The position numbers were made by a program, and so were the translations under genes. This document shows positions 51,301 through 63,300 of a DNA stretch of 64,000 nucleotides, piece after piece (within the stretch, counting starts at the first letter, position 1; each line of letters starts with the position of its first letter). The notes beneath the pieces are model-generated. The model was not told the origin of the DNA. It was given only the letters and a program-made list of their open reading frames with translations, and did not search any database. This DNA comes from Casuarius casuarius (lineage: Eukaryota; Chordata; Aves; Casuariiformes; Casuariidae). The DNA lies in assembly GCA_003342895.1 (NCBI GenBank), contig PTFA01000317.1, positions 805,109-869,108 on the forward strand. The letters are read 5' to 3'.

Positions 51301-54300
51301 TGAGTTGTTGGACCTTCCTCTGTTCTTCTTGCTCTTCAATCTTGGCTTCTTTATGAATCTGCTCAATGGTCTTCGGGCCCTGGTCTGCTCGCCGCGAAAC
51401 CCAGTTGCACTAGGAAAGCAAAAAAGCATGAGCTCAGTGCTATTTCCAGGGGAAAATAAATGGGATAGTTTGTTGTAAATGGGATGTTTTTCCATTATTT
51501 AATCGTAAATAAGATATTTTGAACACTGCAAAAATGAGGCCTTCTCAGTAACCCTCTCACCCTTTTAATGTATTAGTGGGCCTGCTCCCCAAGGGACACG
51601 GGGGGATTCTGGGTCACGCTGTTGATGCGGTATCCTCCTATAGCCACAGGTCAGAACTATCACCGACTCTGCTATATATGTTGGTGGAGAATGGAGGCCG
51701 CAGTAGAGACCTGACTTTGGAGAGGCCCAGCTGAATTCAAGACATTTCAGCCCCTAGCATCTTGTGCATTTCCAGCTTTCATGTCTTTCTAGGTCCAGAG
51801 GAAAGAGATGGACTAGAAGGAGGTTTTTGCTACTCTCCCTCTGTTTACTACTGGCAGTGTTCATTGGGGCCCTTCCTCCAAGCTTGAGGAAAAACTGAAA
51901 CAATTAAAATAACAAAGAAGCAAGAAGCAACAGGGTTTGATCTGGAGATGGTGCTTTGCAACTTCAGGGATCGTGATGGCTGAGAGAGGAATCCTGTAGA
52001 GAGAGGCAGAGCTGTCTCTCCTCAAGAACATTCCCACTGCTTGATGTGTCTACTCAACCAGGCACTGCCCGGGTCCATCTATCCCCAGAATAACCAGAAT
52101 GGCTCTTGATCTTGCTACAGCCTCATTATAACATGTGGGGTAATCACCTTTGTGGACCTTGCAGTTGAAACTGTGACCTCAGCCCGCACAGAGCCCCAAA
52201 ACAACTTCAAAAAGCTATTTGAGGTGTAAAACCCTCCGGGACTCTAGGCAAGGGCTGTCTCAGGACCAGCGCTGCTAAAGCCATGCTGTTATCACTACCT
52301 GCACTGGTTAAATTACACGTATTTGGGAACGTTTGTGCAAGGTGCAGTCCCATCTTTAACCGCACCATGTACCCAGACCCTTCGCTGTATGGGAGAGACC
52401 CCATGATTACAACACGGGTAGGGTCCCCGTCTACACTATATGTTTTAGCACGAAGGTCTCTCTTACTTATCATTTTTGGAGTTTAGTGTGGACCCACCAT
52501 CCTAATGCTGTGACCATGAGCAGACTCCGCTTGCTTTTGTCTACACAATATGTCCAGTAAACAATTTGCAATGGCCTAGTTGTGCTCTCTCATGGCAGAG
52601 CAGCTCCAGCCCAGCTGCGAAAGGGTATAGGCACTTCTACTTATTTCGGTGGGTACATACCAGCCTTAGGTCTATTACATCCTGAAGCATGAACCGAATC
52701 CTCGAAGATGTTTTTCTCTCTTTCACAATCTTCTCCATCTGATTAAAATACTGGTCCATGCGAGGCTACACAAGAGAAACCACATCATCAGCATATCTCA
52801 GAAGAAAAGGAGAACGTGCCCTTGGACGGGCCACCAGCAGGTCCCGTGCTACAGCGCTGGAGCCATCACGGCACCCGCCAGATCCGGGCACCCAGACTTG
52901 CTCTCTGGCAAAACGTGTGCCTCACAGCTGAGATTTGAGTGTGCACAGCCCAAAGCACAGTACAAAATCACACAAGTGTTATACACTGGCTTATTCCTTT
53001 TCTTCCAAAAACTTATGATGTGATGGGATCCCTATCGATCTGCACCAAAGACATGAAATGGCACCGTAACTTGGAAAAGCCTTCACTGGGTCTAGGTTTC
53101 ACTTGCCAGGCTCTTAAACTTCAGCCTTTTTCCCCAAATGGGGGCTCCAGCTGTTTTAAACAAAAAGTTGCAGGGCAGTTTTGTAAAAAATAAAATATTT
53201 CCCACTCCCTTCATTAAAAACTAGCTAAATCCCTTTCCTTACACTTAAAAATACAAAAAAAACCCTATTAAAATTTGGTACGGTCTTGCTCTGGAAAGTT
53301 TCAGCTATGATGGCAAATGTTCCCAAAGTTAAGAATGACGGGAAATATATTTAAAACGGACTTTTTCCAGAAACTTTAATTATAACTATCACTAACACTT
53401 CAGCCTCAATAAAAATGCATAATAAAATGTCTCCCCCTTTAATAGGAAATGAATAAAAGATTTTTATTCAACCTTGATAAAAATAACAAATCACAAAGAC
53501 TGAAACAGCGCTCAGGACTCATCTAACGTGACCTCAGCTACCGCTCAGAAACGGACCCTGTTTTTTTCCCAAAGCACGTGGAGAAACTGCATCCCCACCG
53601 GTGCCGCTTTCACACCCGCATCGATAATGTGCCTGCTGTCACGTTAACAGCATAAGGGATTTAGCCCAGGGGATCAGCGATAAACTACGCTGTTTCAGTC
53701 AATGCTACACAAAATGATTTGGGGAAAGTGTTTCTCCGAGGGCTCCCTGGACGGATCAGGATTGATCCGCTGTGATCCCTGCAACCCGGCCGGCTGCAAG
53801 GGAACTCCCTTCCCCGACCAGCTGAAAGCAATTAGCTCAGCTCGCTTCCAAAGCCGAGTGCGACTGATTTCTGGCAAAACCCTGGAATGCTTTTCCATCC
53901 CAAGCCTGGCTTTTAGGAAGGACAAGCAGACAGCCTGCGCCAGCTGAAGCTCATCGAGCGCGTAAGGCATCGTGTTACATATCCATTGGGTGGGAAGTCG
54001 GGAGGAGGACACGGCTGCAAAACATCTGCTTCCTTCTTCCAGCATAGCTGGAGGTGACGGCACAAGGCAAACGTAATCATAAAGTTTCAGGTGGGAGTTT
54101 AGGCCGATTAACATGTTTTCTTAGATTAAACCTGAACACCACATTCAGTGGTACGTTTCTTGGTGCCTCAAAAGCAAAGAAGCCACTTTAAATCTTAAGA
54201 TTTTAGAAACTACAGGTAAAAGGTGAATTCTATTTGGAAAAAAGTAACTCACAGCATTTGTCAATCACTAACAACTGTGTACTTGGATGAAATATTTGGA

Positions 54301-57300
54301 AATGTTTGGAAACAAGTAGCAACTGGAGAACACTATTGAAAACGATACCAAATCTACTACAAAGGGGTTCAGAGGAGGGAACGAGGCCAGGTCGCAACGA
54401 AACATCCACCAAAGAGTGGATGATTTCCCAATGCCGTACAAAAATTGCTGATGAAAAAATAAATCCTCAGATAAAAATAGCACACGCCCAATTTTCCATC
54501 CTTGTCCAGCCAGCCTCGTTTCTCGTCCTAGGTCCTGCCCTACCTTTGCTTTCTCAAAGTCCAGGTCCTTGCCAATGGTAGTTAGTAGGCGGCAAAGGCA
54601 CTCGAGGGACTCCTCATCATGGTTTTTCAGCAGCTTTACCACGCAGTCATGCATGATGGCCTCCGTCAGCATTTTGAGTTTGAAAAGTTCGCCAATGAAT
54701 TTAATATTCCCAATAGATCTCCGTCGAGCTTTGTCCTTGGCCTCTTCCAGCTCGTCATGGAGCCGCGTCTTCTCCTCTGGCTGTAAAACAGAAAAGGGAG
54801 CTCTAAAAAGCACGATCACAGAGCACAAAGCTCTTTAAAAGATCCAGTATAGGCGCTTTTGTCCCTGTTTATCCTCTTTCTCCTAAAAAAGAAAAAAGAG
54901 GCTTTTATAAAAGCACCAATCAAGGCAAATATTTTTTATTATACTCAGCCACAGTGAGAGGGGGAAACTCTCAAGAACTCCAAAATTCCCCCCCAATCAA
55001 CGGCAGTCTTCAAAGGGATCGTTTTCAGAGAGACCTCTGAGAATTTAGGGGGAAAAATACCACTTACAGTGGTAGCAGCTTCAAGTTCTTTCTGCTTCTT
55101 TTCAAAGACATCGTCGTCAGCTTTGTCTTTTTCAAATTCCTTCTGGCAGCGATTCAACAGCAACTTGCGGAAATTTACTGTGCTCCCAGGTTTGTCTGCC
55201 ATAGGTACTTTCAGCTGTAGGGAGAGGGAGAGAAAGCGAGATTGGCTCTACACCGGGAATTACATTTTATTTTGCACTTCATAGTCAGCTACACAAGTCT
55301 GAGAGGCTACGACAGTTAAGCATCACATCACGGTTTCCCGTGGAGTTTTAGATTTCGCATGTAAAGCCGTGCTCCAAACTTGGCTGGCACCACCTCTGCC
55401 TGCAGACAGACTGCATTTCCATTCACGGGATCCTTTAAAAAGACACATCACTTAAAAAAAACTCCTGTCATGCAGCGAAGACTCTGGAGTCACGCTCCTC
55501 CACTGCACGTTACGGCACATCACCGTCGGAGGGAGGAGGGGGTTATTTTGTCCTAACTTCAGCATCCAAAAGCCAGCTGTCCAAAGCTTGGATCGACACC
55601 TCGGGCTCCCCTTTGAAGCTAGAGAGAGAAACTGGACTTTCCAAAGATGACTCACTACATCTTGTGACCGGGCAGAGCTAAGTGCTCGGTGTCCTTAACT
55701 CCAAACAACACGTCACTTGTAAAGCCCTCTGCCTGCAGGCATGGCCAGCGAACGTTCACGAGCAAGTCTCTGATGTAAGTTATTATTTAAGTTCGGAAGC
55801 TAACATTTAACTCTGCTCTTGCCACGTTTCCATAACTGTCATTCAATTCGTGGGGATAACGGGCAGTAAGGGGAACATCTACCCAGAGGAACTCTCCATT
55901 TGACTTTGCTGCTCTTACCGTTACAAGACATCTACACATGTTTGCATACGCCACCGAGAAGCTTGGCTCATCAATAGCCTTCTCAAAGACCAGGTCAATG
56001 ACTCCTTTCAGCCTCTCTTCCGTGTCTACTGTCAGGTCCGTTACTTGCTTCATTAGCTGATTGAACATCTGTGGTGTCAACTTGTTTAAGATGCTTCGTA
56101 CCTTGCGGAACAGCTCCTAAAACAACAGGGAAACCTTAAGCGCAGAGCAAAACCGGGCGGATGGCAGTTTGCAGTAACGAGCTAGGATGCTTTCTAAAGG
56201 TGAGCAGTGAGGCTTTCCCATGGGAACTTCTCAGGTGCCAAATTGCGCACAAAACACATGTACCTCTGAACACACGAGCCCTAAAACAGAGACCCTTCAC
56301 ACAGACATTGTGTTATTGCTCATCAGCAGGAGCTGAACTGCAGTTGGTGCCTTACAGACCCACCAGAGCCTTGTTATCGGGGTCTCCTCTCTGCCTCCAA
56401 ACGCGGAAGGAGAAGGCAAGTACCACGGTCTCTCCCTTTCCCCCAAGAAGGATCATCGCACTTATGGGCAAAGCCAAGCAGAGTGAGAGCACATTTCCTC
56501 ATCCCTTTGCAGGCAAGTCTATCTCCAGCACTAACTCAGCTCCCCAGGTTCAAGGCAGCAGGGCAGGAGTTTTGGAAGTGTCCAAGATGCTTCCCAATGC
56601 TGTCCCCCAAGTGAAATACTCTTTTTATCCTCCGCTCAACACATACAGGACAGACATCTCCAGGAGATGTTCTTGATCACCTGGAGTTTAAATCCTGCTT
56701 CACTGACCTGCCAGACAACGCTTTGCCCTTCTATGGCAGAAAGGGGGAACCTAGAGAAAGGAGGGTCCTCCAGCCAGAGCCAGCTTTGGAAACACCTCCT
56801 CTCCACTCATCCCACTGGAGAAAACATTTTAACTGAGAGCTAAAAGTGTCCATTTGATACTAATTTAGCTATGAGAGATCAAGAAGCGGACATCTCCCTC
56901 AAAAGAGGTAGTCAACCCTTCCTACGCTTACTTCGAGGCAGACTGTTTTTCCTTCTCTAGCCAGAGGGATAATTAGGTCAACAGGGCTGCAGTTAGCCCT
57001 GAGAACAGCATTCCAGTGTCCTTCAAGAATATCCCACCTGATCGTCCAAATCCGAAGTCTCACTGCCAGGCAAATACCGCCACCCAGAGCGGCTGCCCAC
57101 GGAGAGAGGGAGGGGAGAGTCACACAGAGAAGGTTTCAGCCACAGCGTTTTGGGGTTGGGCAGGACAAACTGAGGGAATCTTAGAGGAACCTCAGCATTG
57201 CTGAGGTTCAGGACAGAAACGTAATTTAAAAGAGGATGAAAAGCACGTTGTGCGCTGGGAGTGTGAGGTTGGTTGTTTTAGGATCAAGACAGAAATATTC

Positions 57301-60300
57301 TAGTAAAATGGCAATATAAAAAAAAAAGTCCTAGAAGAGAGGTAGTAGGTTGTCTGGTCTATTTAGACTCCCTTGATTTACAAGACTGCAGTTTAAACTC
57401 CAGATCAAGAATAAAAACAACAACAACAAAAAAATCAAGGTAGGGCAAAGCTGGGATTCAAACTGGACTTCAGTAGCCCTTTTTTACTGTCTTATACAAT
57501 AGCAAAGGCAAATTACCATCTTTCTTCTGTTGAGGCAAACTGCTGTGCTCACAGAGGGGTTGCTAAAGCTCTCACCTGGGTTTTGACATTTTCTGGGTCC
57601 TCGGTTTGGTTTTCTCTTTTCAGGCTCGGCTTCCAGGCGTTCTCCGCCTTCTTGAGATGGACATCCTCCTTCACGCACACGGTGATAATCTTCCTGGGCT
57701 CTCGCCTCTGGCCCGGCTGAGATCTCCTCGGTCCAACATTCAACAACTAGGACAAAAATATTCCTTGTTATATCCCCCTTTAAACTCGCATCTCAAGAAA
57801 ACGCTCCGGGGGCTCGAGTGAACCCCTGCTGATAGCAACGCCGTCCATCAGCGACTCATCCTATGGTTTTTAGGACGCCCTCCGAGGCAACACAGAGGTC
57901 CAGGATGGTCAGAGGGAACACAAAGATGCTAAATGCACTTCTCTCGGGCAGCCACCACCGCAGGAGATGCGGGACGGTGCTTCCACGCATCCGTGATGCT
58001 CCAGGTGCTGCTCGAGCGTGACCGAACTCAACCCTACCGACCAAAACGAGCTCTCGAAAGCTGGAAACTGTTTAACTGAGACATCACGGTGAAGACACAT
58101 TTAAGGATTGAACAAGTCCTTCAGAGGTGCATTTCAAACATGCCACTTCAAGCAATTAAATGATATTTTTGGTAAATCTGTCAATTTATTGTTATGGTTT
58201 TATCGGAGCTAGTTTCAAACAGAGCCGTTTTGAGTTAGGAGTTATATAAAACATCCTGAACAGCACATCGATGCCTCTCCTATATTGTAGGAACACGAAT
58301 CTTAATAGCTGTGGGTCAAAAACTTTCTCTAACTTCGCAGGAGAAGAAAGGGGAAACTTGGTCCTTTCTTTGAAACAGCCTCAATCACTTCTCTGTACCC
58401 ATCTATCACCTGAAGCTCCTCGCAGCCAAATCCAAGAGGGAAACTGCGGAGAGCACAGGAGAGATTTGCATCAGTTGTACCAGCGATAGGGCGCAACGTG
58501 CACCCAAACCCCTTCCTCGTCATTCGGGATCTCCCAAACAAAGGCTAAATATATCAAGCGTTGAGCCGAGGTTTGTTTTTCCCCTGCGCTCTCGTATTTC
58601 TGAACTCATTTGTTAGAAATGTCCAACCTCAATGTAAAAATTAGTGCAGTAATAAAACCCCATTATCAAAACCCACGATTTTCAGCAAAAGTAATTAATC
58701 TCTTTGGTGGGCAGTACGCAACCTTTACACGAAAGCTGGGCCATTTAAAACATCGCTCCCTTCAACAAAGTGATCCATCCACATCACAGAGGCAAAACCA
58801 CCTGCGTTATCCAAACGGCTAAGCCCAACGCACGAGGAAATTGCTTTGAGCTGGTGCCTCGCATGCCGTGTAGCAGCCCCAAACGTGCTTCTGCCCAGTG
58901 AAAAAAAGAAACCCCTCCTTGAACACAAGGACTTTTATCAGCGATTCGAACCGCTTCGCTTTGACATGTCAACGCGCGCTGCTGATGAAAGCATGTGAAC
59001 ATAATCACCATCACTGCTGGGGTCTTTTGGGCTTCATTAAGCGATAACGTAAAGAGAATGAAAGGTTGGCAAGGGATGACGATCCCACGCGGCGACACGC
59101 TTTGCACGCCGAGGCCAGGGCCGCATGGTGCGGGGCGGCAACGTGCCGGCCAGTCGCCTGCGCCGGCCCGCGCTTGCATCCTGCCGGCCCGCACGGAAAT
59201 AAGCCGGCGGGCTCGCTTAAAGCCACCTACGCTGCCGCGGTTCTGCCCACGCTGCGCACGCCCAGCTGTGGAAAGGCGACGCTTCCTTCCAGCTGAGGAA
59301 TCAGAACACAGGCGCGACAGAAAGCAAAGCAGACGCTGTCACAGCCAGCCACACCAGACCTCTTCACGCTGCTCCTCGCCTGCAAAAACCTCAGTAACCA
59401 GAGCCAGCCTGGCAAAATGCCTGAAAAGCAACACATTTGGGCTAATCTCACCCAGGAACAAGGGCAAAGCCAACGAGAGAGGACGCACGGCTGTCCCGCT
59501 CCTACGTGGAGGAGCCTGGCCTGAAGGACCTGCCAACCAGCCAGGCTCCAACGCCTGCGGAGAGAGGAGCCGCGATGCTTCCTCACGTACGGGTCCACGG
59601 CAAACCGAAGCATCTGCTTCTAGAGCAAACAACCCCTCTCTGAAGGCAGCGTTTTATTTGCAAAAGAGACGGATGCCGAGAGCCCTGGAGCATCTCCTGA
59701 ACATCAGCACGTGGCAGCGGGAGATGCGGGCTGTGCCCACACTGGCTTTCTCAAACCTGTCTTAGAGACCAGACCTTTAAACCCAACTAACGTTAACAAA
59801 ACAAATGCTTTCTTCGTGATTGCATTTTCTACAGCTGTGAATAAACTCAGTTTCGACAGGCTGAATGTTTGATTCGGTTTAAAATCAGTGAACAGATGCC
59901 TTCCTTGAACGCTTAACAAAATAATATACAAATCATAATCTTTTAACAAAAAACCGTTTTCTTTTGTTCTGAATTTACAAAGCAGCAAGTTAAGCAGGTG
60001 CCTGAGTTCATGTCTGGCTTCCTTTCTGCAACCCAGTCCAAATAAATAATAGCATTTCTGCAGCACCTGCAATTATAACGCTACAGCTTGCACTGAAATA
60101 ATATTTCCCACCACAGGCACTGAGAAGTGCTTACCAAATGCTACCACATTAACCCAAATTACCTGTCTTCCAGGTGAACAGGGGGAAAAAGCAAGCAGAA
60201 AGAGACACAGGCACGTCTCCCAGAGAGGTGCCGAAACCTCAGTAACAAAATAAGACACGGTGCCACTTAAGCAAGGTCCCAGACACCTGTTGGGAATGAC

Positions 60301-63300
60301 ACACGTAGACGCATCCAGCCTCGACATGCGGGGAGGGATTGCTCTTTCCCAACCCTATTTCTCTATTTTTGCATCTTGTTACCAAAGTGGGTTGCACTGA
60401 TTTCTAAGTTTTTGTCCGTATCAAAAAAGGCTTCTTGGTTGTATTTTGTTCCTGTGTAATTACACTCCTTGTGTTGTTTGATTGGACATTTGTTATTTCT
60501 AAAAACAGTCATACAACATGTTTATTTTAAAAAAAAAGAAAAGGAAATAAAGACAAAGCCAAAGAAGCAAAATAAAAGATTCTCATGTGCTGAAAGCTGG
60601 TTAGCGCTGAGCTGCTCGACATTATTTCAAGGGCAAGGAATAGGCAGTGGGTTTTAATGGTTTATGGGCATGGCCTGTGTAGAGGTGGGATGACCGAGCG
60701 GACAGACAGCATAAACGCAGGTTTTGCCATGCTTCACGAGAAGGTAACGTTTGATGTTGTGCTGGGCTGCAAACCCTCTCGTCCTGTAACAAACCGACAT
60801 CATAGGACAGCAGGCGTGTTAAAAACATTACCTTTGAACCCTCCTCGAGAAAATGCAAAGAAAGGCTCTACTCTTTAAAGGCGCAAATGTAAGATGTATG
60901 TTATGTGCTGAATGCTCCAAATGAACGGGGTAAGCAGCACTTACCTTTTCTCCCCCTTTCCACAGGTCTGCAAAGTGCAGACCCCTCGCGGATCCCGCTC
61001 AGGCCAACGTCCCAGCATGCCCTCAGCTGGTGCTGTCCCACCCACCACTGAAGACTGCCTAGAGGGGTACAATGCAAGTCTTGTTTCGTGGTTTTTCTTT
61101 TTTTTTTTCTTTTCTTTTTTTTTTTTTTTTTTTAAAAACTGTTGCACCTTTTTGTAAAGTTTTCTGCCGGTCGTTCTTTATCAATAACGGACATTATAGA
61201 AAAAGACAACTCTACAAAAAGGTGCAAAGATGGGGGGGAGAAAGGGGGATTTGGCTTACCCCTATCGGCAGGTTCCTCAATGGTGGGTGAGGCGAGACCA
61301 AGAGAGGGCATGCTGGGGGACCGCACCGAGCCAGGGAGGGCAATCCAGGGTTGCTCTGCACTTTGCAGGCCTGCGGAAAGAGAAAGAGCAGTATCGACAT
61401 TACCAAGGGGCCGAGAGGCTCGGGACATTCAGCGCATGAAAGGCCAGAAGGCGCCGGAGTACAACCTGCAGCCCACTGCGGAGTCGCTAAATATAGGAAG
61501 CGATGTCCACCTCAAACAGCGCCAAGGTTTCGGGAGCGGGTCGTGCTCTGAGACAAACTGCGACACCGAAGCTACTCGAAGGCAAGGATGCACACCCCAG
61601 AACCAAGCCACCGGCCGCAAGACCGCTCTCAAAACAGAAACATTACAGCAACGCAAAGTCTGCAGCAAAATCGCCGGCTTTCGTTCCGAGCCTCCTGCAA
61701 ATCTGCACACTTGGAAGTTAAGGTTATTTCATGAGCTCTATTCAAAACCAGTAGTTTTGAGAGATAAAGCGGAGCTGAGACTTATTTCAGCCAACCGGGG
61801 CAGCATCCGTCCCCTGTCCGACTCAGCCCCTTGGGAGGCACCGTGCTTTGAGACACCCGTGCCCCGAGAAGGAGCAACGGAAAGGCAAGAAGGAAGAATT
61901 CGGGGGCTGGATTTTCGGGTCTGGACAAAGCCAGATGCAGGGAAAAGAAGAAAAGGTGAAAGGAAAGCAGAGGATAAGGAAGGACGAGGAGGGATGAAGC
62001 GAACGAAGCAACGCGACAAGTGGAAGAATAGAGAAAGCAGGAAAATACACAAGCTTTTTTGGTTAGTAAAATGTATTTGCTCTGTTGGCATCGTCTATAA
62101 AATAGGTTCCTATGAGGATACATGCTAACACACAACTCGTATTATTGTATGAAAAATGTGTGTTCACACACATGCCACTGCCAGGATCTCATGTGGAAAC
62201 ATGTTTCCACACATTTCTTGTGCAGGAGAAGGGAAAGGGGGAGATTAAATCCATTTAAGACCAATACGTACCAGTTAAAAACATCCACACTGCCTTTTAA
62301 TTTGCCTGCATTTTGACAGCCGAGAAAATATCAACCTTGTCATCAGCCTGACAAAACCAGAACCACAGGAAGTATCTGAGGAGGCCCAAAAACACGAGGA
62401 TGGGCTTCGCGGGTATTAAGGCCAGGTTTTGAATTAGCAAGTTGGGGAAAACTCACACTTCCAGATACGCTTCTTCCACCGGAAGTTTGCCTCCCAAAAT
62501 CGGCAAAGGCTGGCGTGAAGTCTGGTCCTCGAGGCAGTATCCGGGGGTCCAGGGTCCTCAGCGGCAATTTTGGCTGATTGACCTGCGCGGAGGAGCAGCA
62601 ACAGATCAACAAGAGCTGTTCAGTGCGTCCTGCAGCTGTCACAAACTCATCCAAGTCTACAACCTCTGCCCGTGCTGAAACATCAGCCATAACATATAGA
62701 TTTGATATCCAAATTAATGCTTTTAACAACTTCAGCATGTTATATATCCACACTCATACCAAAAATCCACATTTAATTTAAAACGTCTTACACAGGTGGC
62801 TATTGTGAAAATACGTGACAGGGCTACGCAGGGTTCAGAAACATTTCAAGGCTGAACACGACTTATAGAGGATAAAACAACGGCGACGTGGGCCTGTCTT
62901 CTGCAAAATAAATGTGACAGGCTTGGTTCAGGATCACAAAACTGCCATCTTCCCCTCAAACAAATGTCTTTTGTGCTAAGACAGATGGCTGACCAGGCAC
63001 AGGAAGCCCAAAAGTAGAGGGAACAGCGAGAAGCAATCACGGAAAACTAGTAGGTGGATGAAATCATTTTGGGAACATAGCTGTGTTTTCCAATTTGTCT
63101 GTGCATGAAATTCAGAGTGGAAATGTTTCTGCACATAAGAATCACCAATCTCCCGATTCCTCCTCGAATCTTACGGGTGAATATGTAGTGATTACGCCAA
63201 AAGCAATGAGGTACCTCGCTCTGACTGAGAGCAGGCTAAGGTCCTCGTGTTGGCACTTCAGAAATAACAACAATATTTCAACAAGTCCCAAAATACAGCA

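Larger units (their letters stand above)
60953..61388. repeat. Imperfect long inverted repeat in an EIF4G3 intron
   Basis: Plus-strand 60953-61069 matches the reverse complement of 61257-61388 over more than 110 bases with scattered mismatches. Shared blocks include CTGCAAAGTGCAGA, CCCAGCATGCCCTC and CACCCACCA. Inside these, 61142-61156 and 61213-61227 are a perfect 15-base inverted pair (TTGCACCTTTTTGTA), and similarity continues inward for about 10 bases. A T-rich insertion at about 61093-61133 interrupts the left side. The element family is not recognised. Confidence 0.85.
57747..62456 (-). other. EIF4G3: Largest EIF4G3 intron in the window (4.7 kb)
   Basis: This intron separates the eIF4E-binding-side exons from the MIF4G exons. 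It holds the inverted repeat and exon-like segment at 60953-61388, two long plus-strand open frames (58995-59765 and 61142-62128), a T-rich tract at 61094-61133 and a purine-rich stretch around 61925-62045. No other gene is recognised. Confidence 0.8.

Noticed and set aside
52207..52473. 88-codon minus-strand frame in an EIF4G3 intron
   Set aside because: It has a non-GC-biased composition but no similarity to eIF4G proteins, no good flanking splice sites and no recognised domain. It is short enough to occur by chance.
60938..60970. 23-base minus-strand segment between a TTTGCAG acceptor and a strong GTAAGTGC donor, considered as a microexon
   Set aside because: Its length is not a multiple of three, whereas both flanking EIF4G3 exons are phase 0. 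Inclusion would shift the frame, and there is no independent support.
60961..61080. Plus-strand copy of the exon-like segment (acceptor-like TTTCCACAG then [14 protein letters not shown]...)
   Set aside because: It is on the strand opposite to EIF4G3 and is the inverted copy of the right arm. No donor in a useful phase was seen, so it was kept only as the left arm of the repeat.
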